Source: Bacillota bacterium (GTDB lineage Bacteria > Bacillota_E > JAJZYS01 > JAILZS01). From it: a DNA stretch of 7,854 nucleotides. This document shows positions 1-5,796 of this stretch, piece by piece; position 1 is the first letter of the stretch; every line of letters begins with the position of its first letter. The notes beneath the pieces were generated by a model. The model saw only the letters and a list, made by a program, of their open reading frames with translations. It ran no database searches and was not told the origin of the DNA. A program made the translations under genes and the position numbers. The stretch spans positions 1 to 7,854 of the forward strand of contig JAKASY010000070.1 in assembly GCA_021817625.1 (NCBI GenBank), read 5' to 3'.

Positions 1-35
1 TTGGCCTTGCGGCGTACCAGGCCACCGCCCGGTAG
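1..35 (+). CDS. Possible C-terminal end of an upstream gene (partial)
   Basis: The frame beginning at base 3 reads GLAAYQATAR and then a TAG stop at 33-35. Nine of the ten codons end in G or C, as expected for coding sequence in this genome. A strong hairpin follows 13 bases after the stop, where a terminator would sit. That is all that can be seen, so the product cannot be named. A ten-codon open stretch could also be chance; the call rests on the stop-plus-hairpin arrangement. Confidence 0.3.
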   Translation, partial: GLAAYQATAR

Positions 36-48
36 GTACTACACGCCC

Positions 49-70
49 GCCCGCGCAAACCAGCGCGGGC
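49..70 (+). terminator. Strong GC hairpin, possible transcription terminator
   Basis: GCCCGCGC (49-56) and GCGCGGGC (63-70) are perfect reverse complements, forming an 8-bp all-GC stem with the 6-base loop AAACCA. The hairpin lies just after a possible plus-strand stop codon at 33-35. No T-run follows on either strand, so it is not a classical intrinsic terminator; high-GC bacteria often have hairpins of this kind at gene ends. It could also stop leftward transcripts coming from the response regulator gene, whose stop lies about 365 bases away. Confidence 0.4.
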
Positions 71-434
71 CCCGGCCTCCAGCCGATCGCCCCTTACATC
101 TGTGAAACCTCCGCTAGGGCCCGTCCTGCCGGTCCGGAAGGCATGGGCCGGTCGGGCCGAGCGGTCCCCCGGCAGCGCTCGCTCACGCGCACGCAGCGTG
201 GCGCGTGCGACGATCCCGGGTGGCCGCCGCCGGGCCGGCCGGGGTCGTTGAAGGCGGGTGGCGGCAGCGGCGCCGCGAGCCATTGCCGCGTTTGGCGGCG
301 GCCTGGCGCTGTCGGTGAAGGCAGGCGCGAAACGTGGCGTGGCACGTCGCCAGGGGCCTGCCCGGGCCAAGGCACCGGACGCCCGAGCCCCGCCCCGCTG
401 GAGGCGGCGGCGACCGATGACCAGGGGGTGCGGG
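71..434. other. Gene-free stretch downstream of the two-component genes
   Basis: No reading frame here looks like a protein: the open frames are proline, arginine and glycine rich, with no recognisable motif and no ribosome binding site. Small inverted repeats occur: CCTGGCG (302-308) pairs with CGCCAGG (348-354), and nested between them ACGTG (332-336) pairs with CACGT (343-347). The palindrome GCCCGGGC lies near 359-366. The stretch may hold the 3' end of the two-component transcript, a small RNA, or nothing functional. In DNA this GC-rich, short inverted repeats are common by chance. Confidence 0.5.
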
Positions 435-863
435 CTAGTGCGCGACTCCGCTCCTGAGGGCCGGCGTCTGCCGGACGGTCTCGCGGTCGTCCGCGATGAT
501 CGCCTCGACCTCGGACAGGAGCACGTCGAGGTCGAACGGCTTCTGCACGACCTTGCGGTAGGTGCCCGTGGGGGGCAGCTGACCCTCACTGGCGACCGCA
601 CCGGTCATGAGCAGGACCGGGATCGCCGCGAGGGCGGGATCCGCCGCCACGCGCTGGGCAAAGGCGCGACCGTCCAGGATCGGCATCCACAGGTCGAGGA
701 GCACGAGCGCTACGCCTTCGCCGCGGCGGTCGGCCAGCCACGACAGCGCGGCGCTCGGGTCCGTGTACGTCTGCACCTCCAGGCCGGCCTGTCTGAGGGC
801 GTATGACACGACGAATGCGATGTTCGGCTCGTCCTCAACCACCAGGACCTGCCCCACTTCCAT
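435..863 (-). CDS. Single-domain response regulator (CheY-like receiver)
   Basis: A 142-residue protein that is essentially one receiver domain. It should accept a phosphoryl group from a histidine kinase, almost certainly the one encoded just upstream. The acidic pair E10-D11 follows the first strand (VLVVEDE). D57 in LLDLWMP is the predicted phosphorylated aspartate, T87 in LLMTGA is the conserved switch threonine, and K108 in VQKPF is the conserved lysine. After about residue 125 there is only a short tail (ADDRETVRQTPALRSGVAH), with no DNA-binding or enzymatic output domain. It must therefore act by protein contact or as a phosphorelay intermediate. The ATG at 861-863 is preceded by GGGAGG at a 4-base spacing. 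The gene starts 32 bases after the kinase stop, so co-transcription is likely. The stop is TAG. Confidence 0.93.
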   Translation of the reverse strand: MEVGQVLVVEDEPNIAFVVSYALRQAGLEVQTYTDPSAALSWLADRRGEGVALVLLDLWMPILDGRAFAQRVAADPALAAIPVLLMTGAVASEGQLPPTGTYRKVVQKPFDLDVLLSEVEAIIADDRETVRQTPALRSGVAH

Positions 864-895
864 GGCGCCTCCCTCGATGATGTCACCTGCATGCG

Positions 896-2530
896 TCAGC
901 AGCCGCTGCGTGGGGTCTCCAGACTCACCGATCCGCGTGGCGCGCGGGCCAGGGGGAGCTCGATGTAAACGGTCACACCCTCCCTCACCGCTCCTGCCAG
1001 CCAGATGCGGCCGCGGTGGGCGTTGACGATCTGCCGGCACACGTACAGGCCCAAGCCCAGGCCGGGTGGGCCGGCCTGACCGGGCACCGGCGCCCGGACG
1101 AAGCGCTCGAACACCGCCTCCGCCCGTTCGGGCGCGATGCCCACGCCATGGTCGCGGACGGCCAGGAAAGCGGCGCCGCGTCGCGTCGCCACGGTGACAT
1201 GGACCGGCGTGCCGGGAGGCGCGTACTTCGACGCGTTTGTCAGGATGTTGTCCAGGACTTGGCGCATGGCGTCCTCTTCCACATCTACGCACACGGGCCG
1301 CCGTCGGCACGCCACCTCCACGCGGTGGGTCGTGGACACGGGGTGGCTTTGCACGGCCATCCTCGCGACCGCCCGGAGGTCGCGCCGGACAAGGTGCTCC
1401 ACGTCGATCGGCAGCCGGTCGGTCGGCGCTGACGCCATGCGCGAGTATCCCGCCAGGAGCCGCTCCAGGCGTAGGAGCTCCTCCTCGGCGATGGCCCGGA
1501 AGTAGTCCGCCTCCGCCGCTGGCGCCTGCGCCATGAGGCGCATGGCCGACAGGGCGGCAGTCATCGGATTGCGCAGCTCGTGCGTGGCCACCTGGAGGAT
1601 CTGCCACATGGTGCGCTCGCGCTCGTCCAGGAGCTCGCGCTGGCGCAGCGCCTCCTCGGCCCGCCGGCGCAGGGTCAGGTCGCGCGTCACGTTGGCGAAG
1701 CCCGTCAGGCGTCCTGTCTCGTCCCGTAGCACCGTGGTCACGACCTCCAGCCACAGCCGCGTGCCGTCGCCGCGTGCCCGCCACCCCTCGTCGCTGTACA
1801 TGCCGTTCGTGGCGGCCGCGATCAGCGTCTGGCGCGGCCGGCCTGCCCGCCACTCCTCGTCCGTGTAGAGCACCTCGAAGTGGCGTCCGACGATCTCCTC
1901 CCGGCGGTAGCGGTAGATGCGCTCCGCGGCGGCGTTCCATGTGACAACGTAGCCGAGCGGGTCGACGAGGTAGACGGCGTGCTCTCGCAGCCCCTCGACC
2001 AGCGCCCGGAAGCGGCGCTCCGTCGGCTCTTGGACGCCGGCGAACTCCCAGCCCTCCGATGCGGCGGCCGCCACGTAGACAAGAAGGAAGAGCGGCGAGG
2101 CTCCCGCCCCGCCGACCCTGACAGCCGTCACCTGGAGCGCCTCCGCCCGATGGACGCCAAGCCGGCCCACCTCCTGCCCCCGTCCCTTCTCCAGGGCCTC
2201 TGCGCACAGAGCGTCCGCGTCGACGCCGGTCGGGGCGAGCAGGCGAGCGACCGGACGACCCAGGGGTTCGTCGCGAGCGACGCCAAGGAGGCGGCACAGG
2301 GACTCGTTTGCCTTGGCGACCCGAAGGTCCCGGTCGACGACGAGGAGGCCGTCGGGGAGGATGTCCATCAGGGCATCGAGCATGGCGGTGTCGTCGAGCA
2401 AGGGCGGGTGTGCCTCCCGGTCACGGATCGAGTCCAATCGCGTCTCGGCCGCAAGGGTAGAACAGATCGGACACGAAAGATGTCGGACGGCGTCGAGCAG
2501 CGGCGCGGCTGTGCCCGCCGTGCGGGCCAT
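896..2530 (-). CDS. Soluble PAS-PAS sensor histidine kinase
   Basis: A 544-residue kinase with no apparent transmembrane segment or signal peptide, so it probably senses a cytoplasmic signal. In order: a short N-terminus with CPIC (C20, C23); a PAS-like domain at about 50-155 (ILPDGLLVVDRDLRV); a clearer PAS/PAC domain at about 172-290 (YLVDPLGYVVTWNAAAERIY, ending GFANVTRDLTLRRRAEE); a short helical linker; and the HisKA dimerisation helix with HELRNP, where H317 is the predicted phosphorylated histidine. The HATPase domain carries N432 (N-box, DNILTNASKY), D460-H-G-V-G (G1), FERF at 474-477 and GLGLGL at 490-495 (G2). All catalytic boxes are intact. The ATG at 2528-2530 lacks a clear ribosome binding site. 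M50 is an alternative start but would drop the CPIC motif. The stop is TGA. The partner is the receiver protein encoded immediately downstream. Confidence 0.93.
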   Translation of the reverse strand: MARTAGTAAPLLDAVRHLSCPICSTLAAETRLDSIRDREAHPPLLDDTAMLDALMDILPDGLLVVDRDLRVAKANESLCRLLGVARDEPLGRPVARLLAPTGVDADALCAEALEKGRGQEVGRLGVHRAEALQVTAVRVGGAGASPLFLLVYVAAAASEGWEFAGVQEPTERRFRALVEGLREHAVYLVDPLGYVVTWNAAAERIYRYRREEIVGRHFEVLYTDEEWRAGRPRQTLIAAATNGMYSDEGWRARGDGTRLWLEVVTTVLRDETGRLTGFANVTRDLTLRRRAEEALRQRELLDERERTMWQILQVATHELRNPMTAALSAMRLMAQAPAAEADYFRAIAEEELLRLERLLAGYSRMASAPTDRLPIDVEHLVRRDLRAVARMAVQSHPVSTTHRVEVACRRRPVCVDVEEDAMRQVLDNILTNASKYAPPGTPVHVTVATRRGAAFLAVRDHGVGIAPERAEAVFERFVRAPVPGQAGPPGLGLGLYVCRQIVNAHRGRIWLAGAVREGVTVYIELPLARAPRGSVSLETPRSGC

Positions 2531-2572
2531 GGTCGAACGTCGCCCGCAGTGCCGCGTTCGCGTTCGTGCTCT

Positions 2573-2605
2573 GGCCGGCCGCCACGATTCGCCGCGCGGC
2601 CGGCC
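2573..2605 (-). terminator. 10-bp-stem hairpin between the HAD and kinase genes
   Basis: GGCCGGCCGC (2573-2582) and GCGGCCGGCC (2596-2605) are perfect reverse complements, separated by 13 bases. The structure begins 11 bases after the HAD stop on the minus strand. It has no T-run, so it may be an inefficient terminator, an attenuator that lowers kinase expression relative to the HAD gene, or an mRNA-stabilising end. It leaves only about 40 bases before the kinase start. Confidence 0.4.
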
Positions 2606-2616
2606 CGGCGCCAGCG

Positions 2617-3087
2617 CTAGGCTCGCAGTCCGGACAGCAGGCGCGCCGGCCTAAGCAGGAGGTCCAGCGCGTCCTCGATCGAGGGGCACACCAGATCGGC
2701 CGCAGCTACGGCGGCGGCGGCGGCGCCCTCGCGCCCGACCACGGCGATGGCCAGGTCGGCAGCCCGCAGCACGGGCACGTCGTTGCGGCCATTGCCCACG
2801 GCCACCACGCCGCTCGCGCCGCCGGCCCTGAGCGCCTCGAGCGCGGCCACCTTGTCCTCCGCCACCGCCGCGCGCCGCACCGCGAGCCCGAGGCTCTGTC
2901 CCCAGCGCGCGAGCGTACCCGTGGTGTCGGCGCTCACGATCACGAGCTCGACTTGGGCCGAGAGCGCCCGCAGGCGCCCTGCGGCCGCCTCCCCCACCTC
3001 GCCGTCCACCGCAAGCGTGCCGTTGAGGTCGAGGATGCCGTGGCTCAGGCGAAGACTGCCCCAGCCGGGGATGTCGAGCGCGATCAC
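2617..3087 (-). CDS. Soluble P-type-ATPase-like HAD family hydrolase
   Basis: A 156-residue minimal HAD protein with no membrane segments, resembling the family known as 'soluble P-type ATPase' (COG4087-like). Motif I is GILDLNGTLAVDG, with D20 as the predicted phosphorylated aspartate. The position two residues later, an acid/base aspartate in ordinary HAD phosphatases, is N22, as I recall for this family. Motif II is VIVSADT (S52), K79 is the probable motif III lysine, and motif IV is VGNGRNDVP with N102-D103. The C-terminal PSIEDALDLLLRPARL also fits the family. The physiological substrate of such proteins is not established. The start is taken as GTG at 3085-3087, preceded by GGGAG at an 8-base spacing. 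The frame stays open further upstream, but that part runs into the divergent carbonic anhydrase gene and has no family resemblance. It lies 86 bases upstream of the kinase, on the same strand. The stop is TAG. Confidence 0.85.
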   Translation of the reverse strand: MIALDIPGWGSLRLSHGILDLNGTLAVDGEVGEAAAGRLRALSAQVELVIVSADTTGTLARWGQSLGLAVRRAAVAEDKVAALEALRAGGASGVVAVGNGRNDVPVLRAADLAIAVVGREGAAAAAVAAADLVCPSIEDALDLLLRPARLLSGLRA

Positions 3088-3156
3088 CCCATCATCTCCC
3101 TGTCTGCTATCCTGGCCTACGGATGCTGGTGAAGCCTCGCGAGGGAGGGAAGCGCC
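3088..3156. promoter_or_regulatory. Divergent intergenic region, HAD gene / carbonic anhydrase
   Basis: These 69 bases separate two outward-facing genes and must contain promoters or leaders for both. TATCCT at 3108-3113 is a weak -10-like match for rightward transcription; no convincing -35 box is visible. An 18-codon open frame begins at ATG 3123, runs rightward in a different frame from the carbonic anhydrase and ends at 3179, overlapping its start. It has no ribosome binding site and is probably incidental. Confidence 0.45.
3143..3150 (+). promoter_or_regulatory. Strong ribosome binding site that sets a CTG start
   Basis: GGGAGGGA lies 6 bases before a CTG codon at 3157-3159. It is the only good Shine-Dalgarno sequence upstream of the carbonic anhydrase. 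The first in-frame ATG (3229) has none and sits 79 bases away. No ATG, GTG or TTG occurs in frame between the upstream stop (TGA 3130-3132) and 3229. Confidence 0.6.
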
Positions 3157-3666
3157 CTGAGCCCCGAGCCGATCCTTGAGGGCAACCACGCCTACGCGGC
3201 GGCCTTCGCCCTTGCCCGCCTGGACTCCATGCCGGCGCGGTCGCTGCTGGTCCTCACCTGCATGGACGCGCGCCTCGAGCCCTTGGCGCTCCTCGGCCTG
3301 CGCGTCGGGGACGCCCACGTCGTCCGAAACGCGGGCGGGCGCGCGCGCGACGCGCTGCGGTCTGTCGCCGTCTCCTGCGCCATGTTCGGCACACGCGCCA
3401 TTCTCGTCGTTCACCACACGGGCTGCGGTATGCACGGCCTGACCAGCGAGACCGTGCGCGACCGGCTGCGCGTCCGCGGCGCCGCTGCGGCGGCCGAGGC
3501 GGACTTCCTCCCCTTCGCGTCCCTTGAGGACAGCGTGCGCGCGGACGTCGCCGAGCTGCGCGGGTCAGCCCTCATCCCCCCCGACGTGGCGATCTTGGGC
3601 TTCACGTACGACGTGGGCACGGGCCGGCTCGCACCGGTTGGACCCGCGTCGTCCGAGTCGCCCTAG
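3157..3666 (+). CDS. Beta-class carbonic anhydrase
   Basis: A 169-residue enzyme predicted to interconvert CO2 and bicarbonate in the cytoplasm. Zinc ligands are visible: C35 in TCMDAR, and H87 and C90 in HHTGCGM. D37 and R39 form the conserved Asp-Arg pair. VVRNAGG at about 55-61 is another family signature, and GFTYDVGTGRL near the end is the typical last strand. It resembles the short mycobacterial Rv1284-like subgroup. The start is placed at CTG 3157 because residues 8-25 (LEGNHAYAAAFALARLDS) match the N-terminal helix that precedes the first zinc cysteine in this family. Starting at ATG 3229 would delete that helix and lacks a ribosome binding site. The TAG stop shares a CTAG with the convergent MOSC gene. 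The fold is certain; the exact start is less so. Confidence 0.88.
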   Translation: MSPEPILEGNHAYAAAFALARLDSMPARSLLVLTCMDARLEPLALLGLRVGDAHVVRNAGGRARDALRSVAVSCAMFGTRAILVVHHTGCGMHGLTSETVRDRLRVRGAAAAAEADFLPFASLEDSVRADVAELRGSALIPPDVAILGFTYDVGTGRLAPVGPASSESP

Positions 3667-4328
3667 CGCTCGCGGCCAGCCACGTACCGAAGCACCAGGG
3701 CTCGCGCCTCCTGGGGCAGCGCCGCCCCCGCCGCGAGCAGCCGCGGCAGGAGGGCGGGCTCGGTCGTGAGTGCCCGGAACATGAGGCCGATCGTGACGTC
3801 GTGCGTCGGGCGCAGGACGACCGCGATCGGGTCGCCGGCGCACACGTCGCCAGGCGCAATCACCCGCAGGTAGGCGCCCGAAGCGCCGCGACGGGTGAAG
3901 CGGCGCTCCCAGCCGCGCTCGCCGAGCCAGCCGGCGAACGTCCGGCACGGGATGCGCACGTCCCCCACCTCAAGGACGAGCGCCGCGCCGACACGCCAGC
4001 GCTCGCCCACCCGCGCCTGGGCCAGGTCGAGCCCCTCGACTGTCAGGTTCTCGCCAAAGGCGCCATTTTGGAGCGGGCGCCCGAGCTCGACCTGCCAGGT
4101 GTCGAGATCCTCGCGCGCGTAGGCGTAGACCGCCTGGTCGCTGCCACCGTGGTTGCGCAGGTCCGCCACAGTGTCGCCCGCGAGGCCGCTCGCGCCCCGC
4201 CCCTTCGGGCCCGGGTCGCGCACCGCCACCGGCCCCTGGACCGGCCGCTTGTCGATGCCGGTGACGCCGATTGCGCTGTGCGGGCTTGGCATGGCCGAGC
4301 CCATGTTGACCGACAGGACGCGCGCCAC
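3663..4328 (-). CDS. YiiM-like MOSC domain protein
   Basis: A 221-residue MOSC-family protein. MOSC domains bind molybdenum cofactor; the YiiM branch is linked to detoxifying N-hydroxylated bases, so a similar reductive detoxification role can be inferred but not shown. Visible signatures: GIDKRPVQGPVAVRDPG (24-40), NHGGSDQAVYAYAREDLDTW (59-78), FGENLTVEGLD (91-101) and RIPCRTFAGWL (125-135), where C128 is the conserved MOSC cysteine. A small helical C-terminal domain starts near PTHDVTIGLMFRAL (174-187), as in YiiM. Length matches the family. The start is GTG (4326-4328), with GGGAGGA 5 bases upstream. The stop overlaps the carbonic anhydrase stop in a CTAG, and the gene diverges from the MFS gene. 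Confidence 0.9.
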   Translation of the reverse strand: MARVLSVNMGSAMPSPHSAIGVTGIDKRPVQGPVAVRDPGPKGRGASGLAGDTVADLRNHGGSDQAVYAYAREDLDTWQVELGRPLQNGAFGENLTVEGLDLAQARVGERWRVGAALVLEVGDVRIPCRTFAGWLGERGWERRFTRRGASGAYLRVIAPGDVCAGDPIAVVLRPTHDVTIGLMFRALTTEPALLPRLLAAGAALPQEARALVLRYVAGRER

Positions 4329-4488
4329 GCTGATCCTCCCCCGCCGTACCGCCCTCCCGCCCTGCCCACGGTAGCCGCCTCGGGGGACGGCGGCAAGGGG
4401 GCGCCCCTCGTCCGCCCACCGACAGAGGGGCCTACGCCCTGGGTCGGAAGGCGGCCGGCGCTAAAGCGCGAATTGGGCCCGAAAGCCA
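4329..4488. promoter_or_regulatory. Divergent intergenic region with inverted repeats
   Basis: These 160 bases lie between outward-facing MOSC and MFS genes. GCGCT (4458-4462) and AGCGC (4465-4469) form a perfect 5-bp inverted repeat around AA, ending 19 bases before the MFS ATG. ATTGG (4472-4476) and CCAAT (4486-4490) form another that includes the first bases of that ATG. Further left, GCCCCTC (4403-4409) pairs with GAGGGGC (4425-4431). The first could be a repressor site and the second could mask the start in mRNA. No convincing -10/-35 pair was found. Confidence 0.4.
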
Positions 4489-5796
4489 ATGGAAGGTGGT
4501 GGGCAGCTGAGCGAGCCGCCGTCCGTCGCCGCCGGCGCCGAGGCGGGCGCGGCCCGGCCCGCCGTCGGCGTCTGGCGCAATCGCAACCTTCTGATCCTGG
4601 TCGCCGGCCAATGGGTCTCCCAGATCGGCAACACCCTGTTCTCCATGGCCGTGTACTGGCTCGTGCTCAGCCGCACGGGCAGTCGCGCCGACCTCGGCTA
4701 CGTGGGCAGCATCCTTTCGCTGGCGGGCCTGGCCGGGCTTCTGGCCGGTGCCCTGGTCGATCGCTGGGACCGCCGCCGCACGATGGTTTGGACCGACATC
4801 GTGCGTGCCGCGCTCGCCTTCCTGCTGTTCGCGGCGGCCCTGGACCACGCCCTTCCGGTCGGCCTGCTCGTGGGCGTCGTGTTCGTCATGACGCTGGTCG
4901 GTACCCTGTTCACGCCGGCGCAGTCGGCGCTGGTCCCGTCCGTGGTGGCCGCCGACGAGCTCGTGGCGGCGAGCAGCCTGAACCAGAGCGCCACCTCCCT
5001 GGCCCAGCTGGTGGGCGCGTCGTTCGGCGGGGTGATCCTCGGCCTGCTTGGGCCGGTGGTCCTCTTCGGCTTCAACGGCGCGTCGTTCGCCGTGTCGGTG
5101 GCGAGCCTGCTTCTCCTGCGGCTGGCGGCCGCGCCGCGGCGCCCTCCGGCCGCCGCCGCGCTCGGGGCCAGCGCCCGCCGTCTTTGGGCCGACATCGCCC
5201 AGGGCCAGCGCGTGATCTGGAAGAGCCCATGGCTGCGTCGTACGGTGCCGATCTCGCTGATCGTCAACTTCGCGCTTGCGCCCGTGAACTACCTGGACGT
5301 GGCCTGGGTGCGGCAGGTGCTCCACCTGGGCGCGGTGGTGTACGGCCTGTTCGGCGTGGCGATCGTCGTGGGCATGCTCGCGGGCGCGATCGTGACAGGG
5401 GTCGTCATGTCACGCGTGCGCCTCGGCATGCTTCTGCCGGTTGGTCTCGCGGCCGCCGGCCTCTCGGTCATGGCCGTGTCGCGCATCCCCCACGCCGCGC
5501 CCGACCTGGCCATCCTGGTGGCCTTCGGCCTGTTCGTGGGGGTGCTCAACACGGCGACAGGCCCCATCCTGCAGCGCGCCGTGCCCGAGCACCTGCTCGG
5601 ACGCGTGTTCGGCACCGTGGTGGCCCTGGCCACGGCCGCCAATCCGCTGGGGGCGCTCCTCTCGGGGCTGGCGGCGGCCGTGCTGCCGCTCGGCACGGTG
5701 TTCTTCGCCGCCGGCGCGCTCATGGCCCTGTCCTCGCTTCTGGTGCTTGGGCTGCCTGACGAGTTCACCCTTGACGAGGCAGCGCTGGCCGCCTAG
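4489..5796 (+). CDS. MFS efflux transporter (MFS_3/MefA-EntS type)
   Basis: A 435-residue major facilitator protein of the inner membrane, resembling the drug- and siderophore-exporter group (MefA, EntS). A hydrophilic tail of about 30 residues precedes roughly 12 hydrophobic segments. The first is at about 34-60, with WVSQIGNTLFSMAVYWLVL. The loop between helices 2 and 3 carries the MFS motif A variant GALVDRWDRRRT (87-98). A central basic cytoplasmic loop lies at about 211-252 (APRRPPAA to WLRRT), and VPEHLLGRVFGT (365-376) is typical of this group. Substrate cannot be read from sequence; export of a drug-like or metal-chelating molecule is inference. The ATG at 4489 has no good ribosome binding site. 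A CTG at 4507 with AAGGTGG before it is a remote alternative. The TAG stop shares CTAG with the next, convergent gene. Confidence 0.9.
   Translation: MEGGGQLSEPPSVAAGAEAGAARPAVGVWRNRNLLILVAGQWVSQIGNTLFSMAVYWLVLSRTGSRADLGYVGSILSLAGLAGLLAGALVDRWDRRRTMVWTDIVRAALAFLLFAAALDHALPVGLLVGVVFVMTLVGTLFTPAQSALVPSVVAADELVAASSLNQSATSLAQLVGASFGGVILGLLGPVVLFGFNGASFAVSVASLLLLRLAAAPRRPPAAAALGASARRLWADIAQGQRVIWKSPWLRRTVPISLIVNFALAPVNYLDVAWVRQVLHLGAVVYGLFGVAIVVGMLAGAIVTGVVMSRVRLGMLLPVGLAAAGLSVMAVSRIPHAAPDLAILVAFGLFVGVLNTATGPILQRAVPEHLLGRVFGTVVALATAANPLGALLSGLAAAVLPLGTVFFAAGALMALSSLLVLGLPDEFTLDEAALAA

Noticed and set aside
94..375. Minus-strand 93-residue frame in the gene-free left region
   Set aside because: Composition is Pro/Arg/Gly-rich with no motif, and there is no ribosome binding site; typical random open frame in high-GC DNA.
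435..2297. A 620-residue open frame that joins the response regulator to about 1.4 kb of upstream sequence
   Set aside because: Only the last 142 residues are protein-like. The rest is arginine/proline/glycine-rich shadow of the histidine kinase in another frame on the same strand, and the regulator has its own ATG and ribosome binding site.
3123..3179. An 18-codon leader-peptide frame overlapping the carbonic anhydrase start
   Set aside because: It lacks a ribosome binding site and has no run of codons typical of attenuation leaders; kept only as an alternative explanation for the unusual start.
3801..5759. A 652-residue plus-strand open frame
   Set aside because: It runs antisense to the MOSC gene and then out of frame through the MFS gene; composition is low-complexity and no motif is recognisable. 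Long shadow frames are expected at this GC content.
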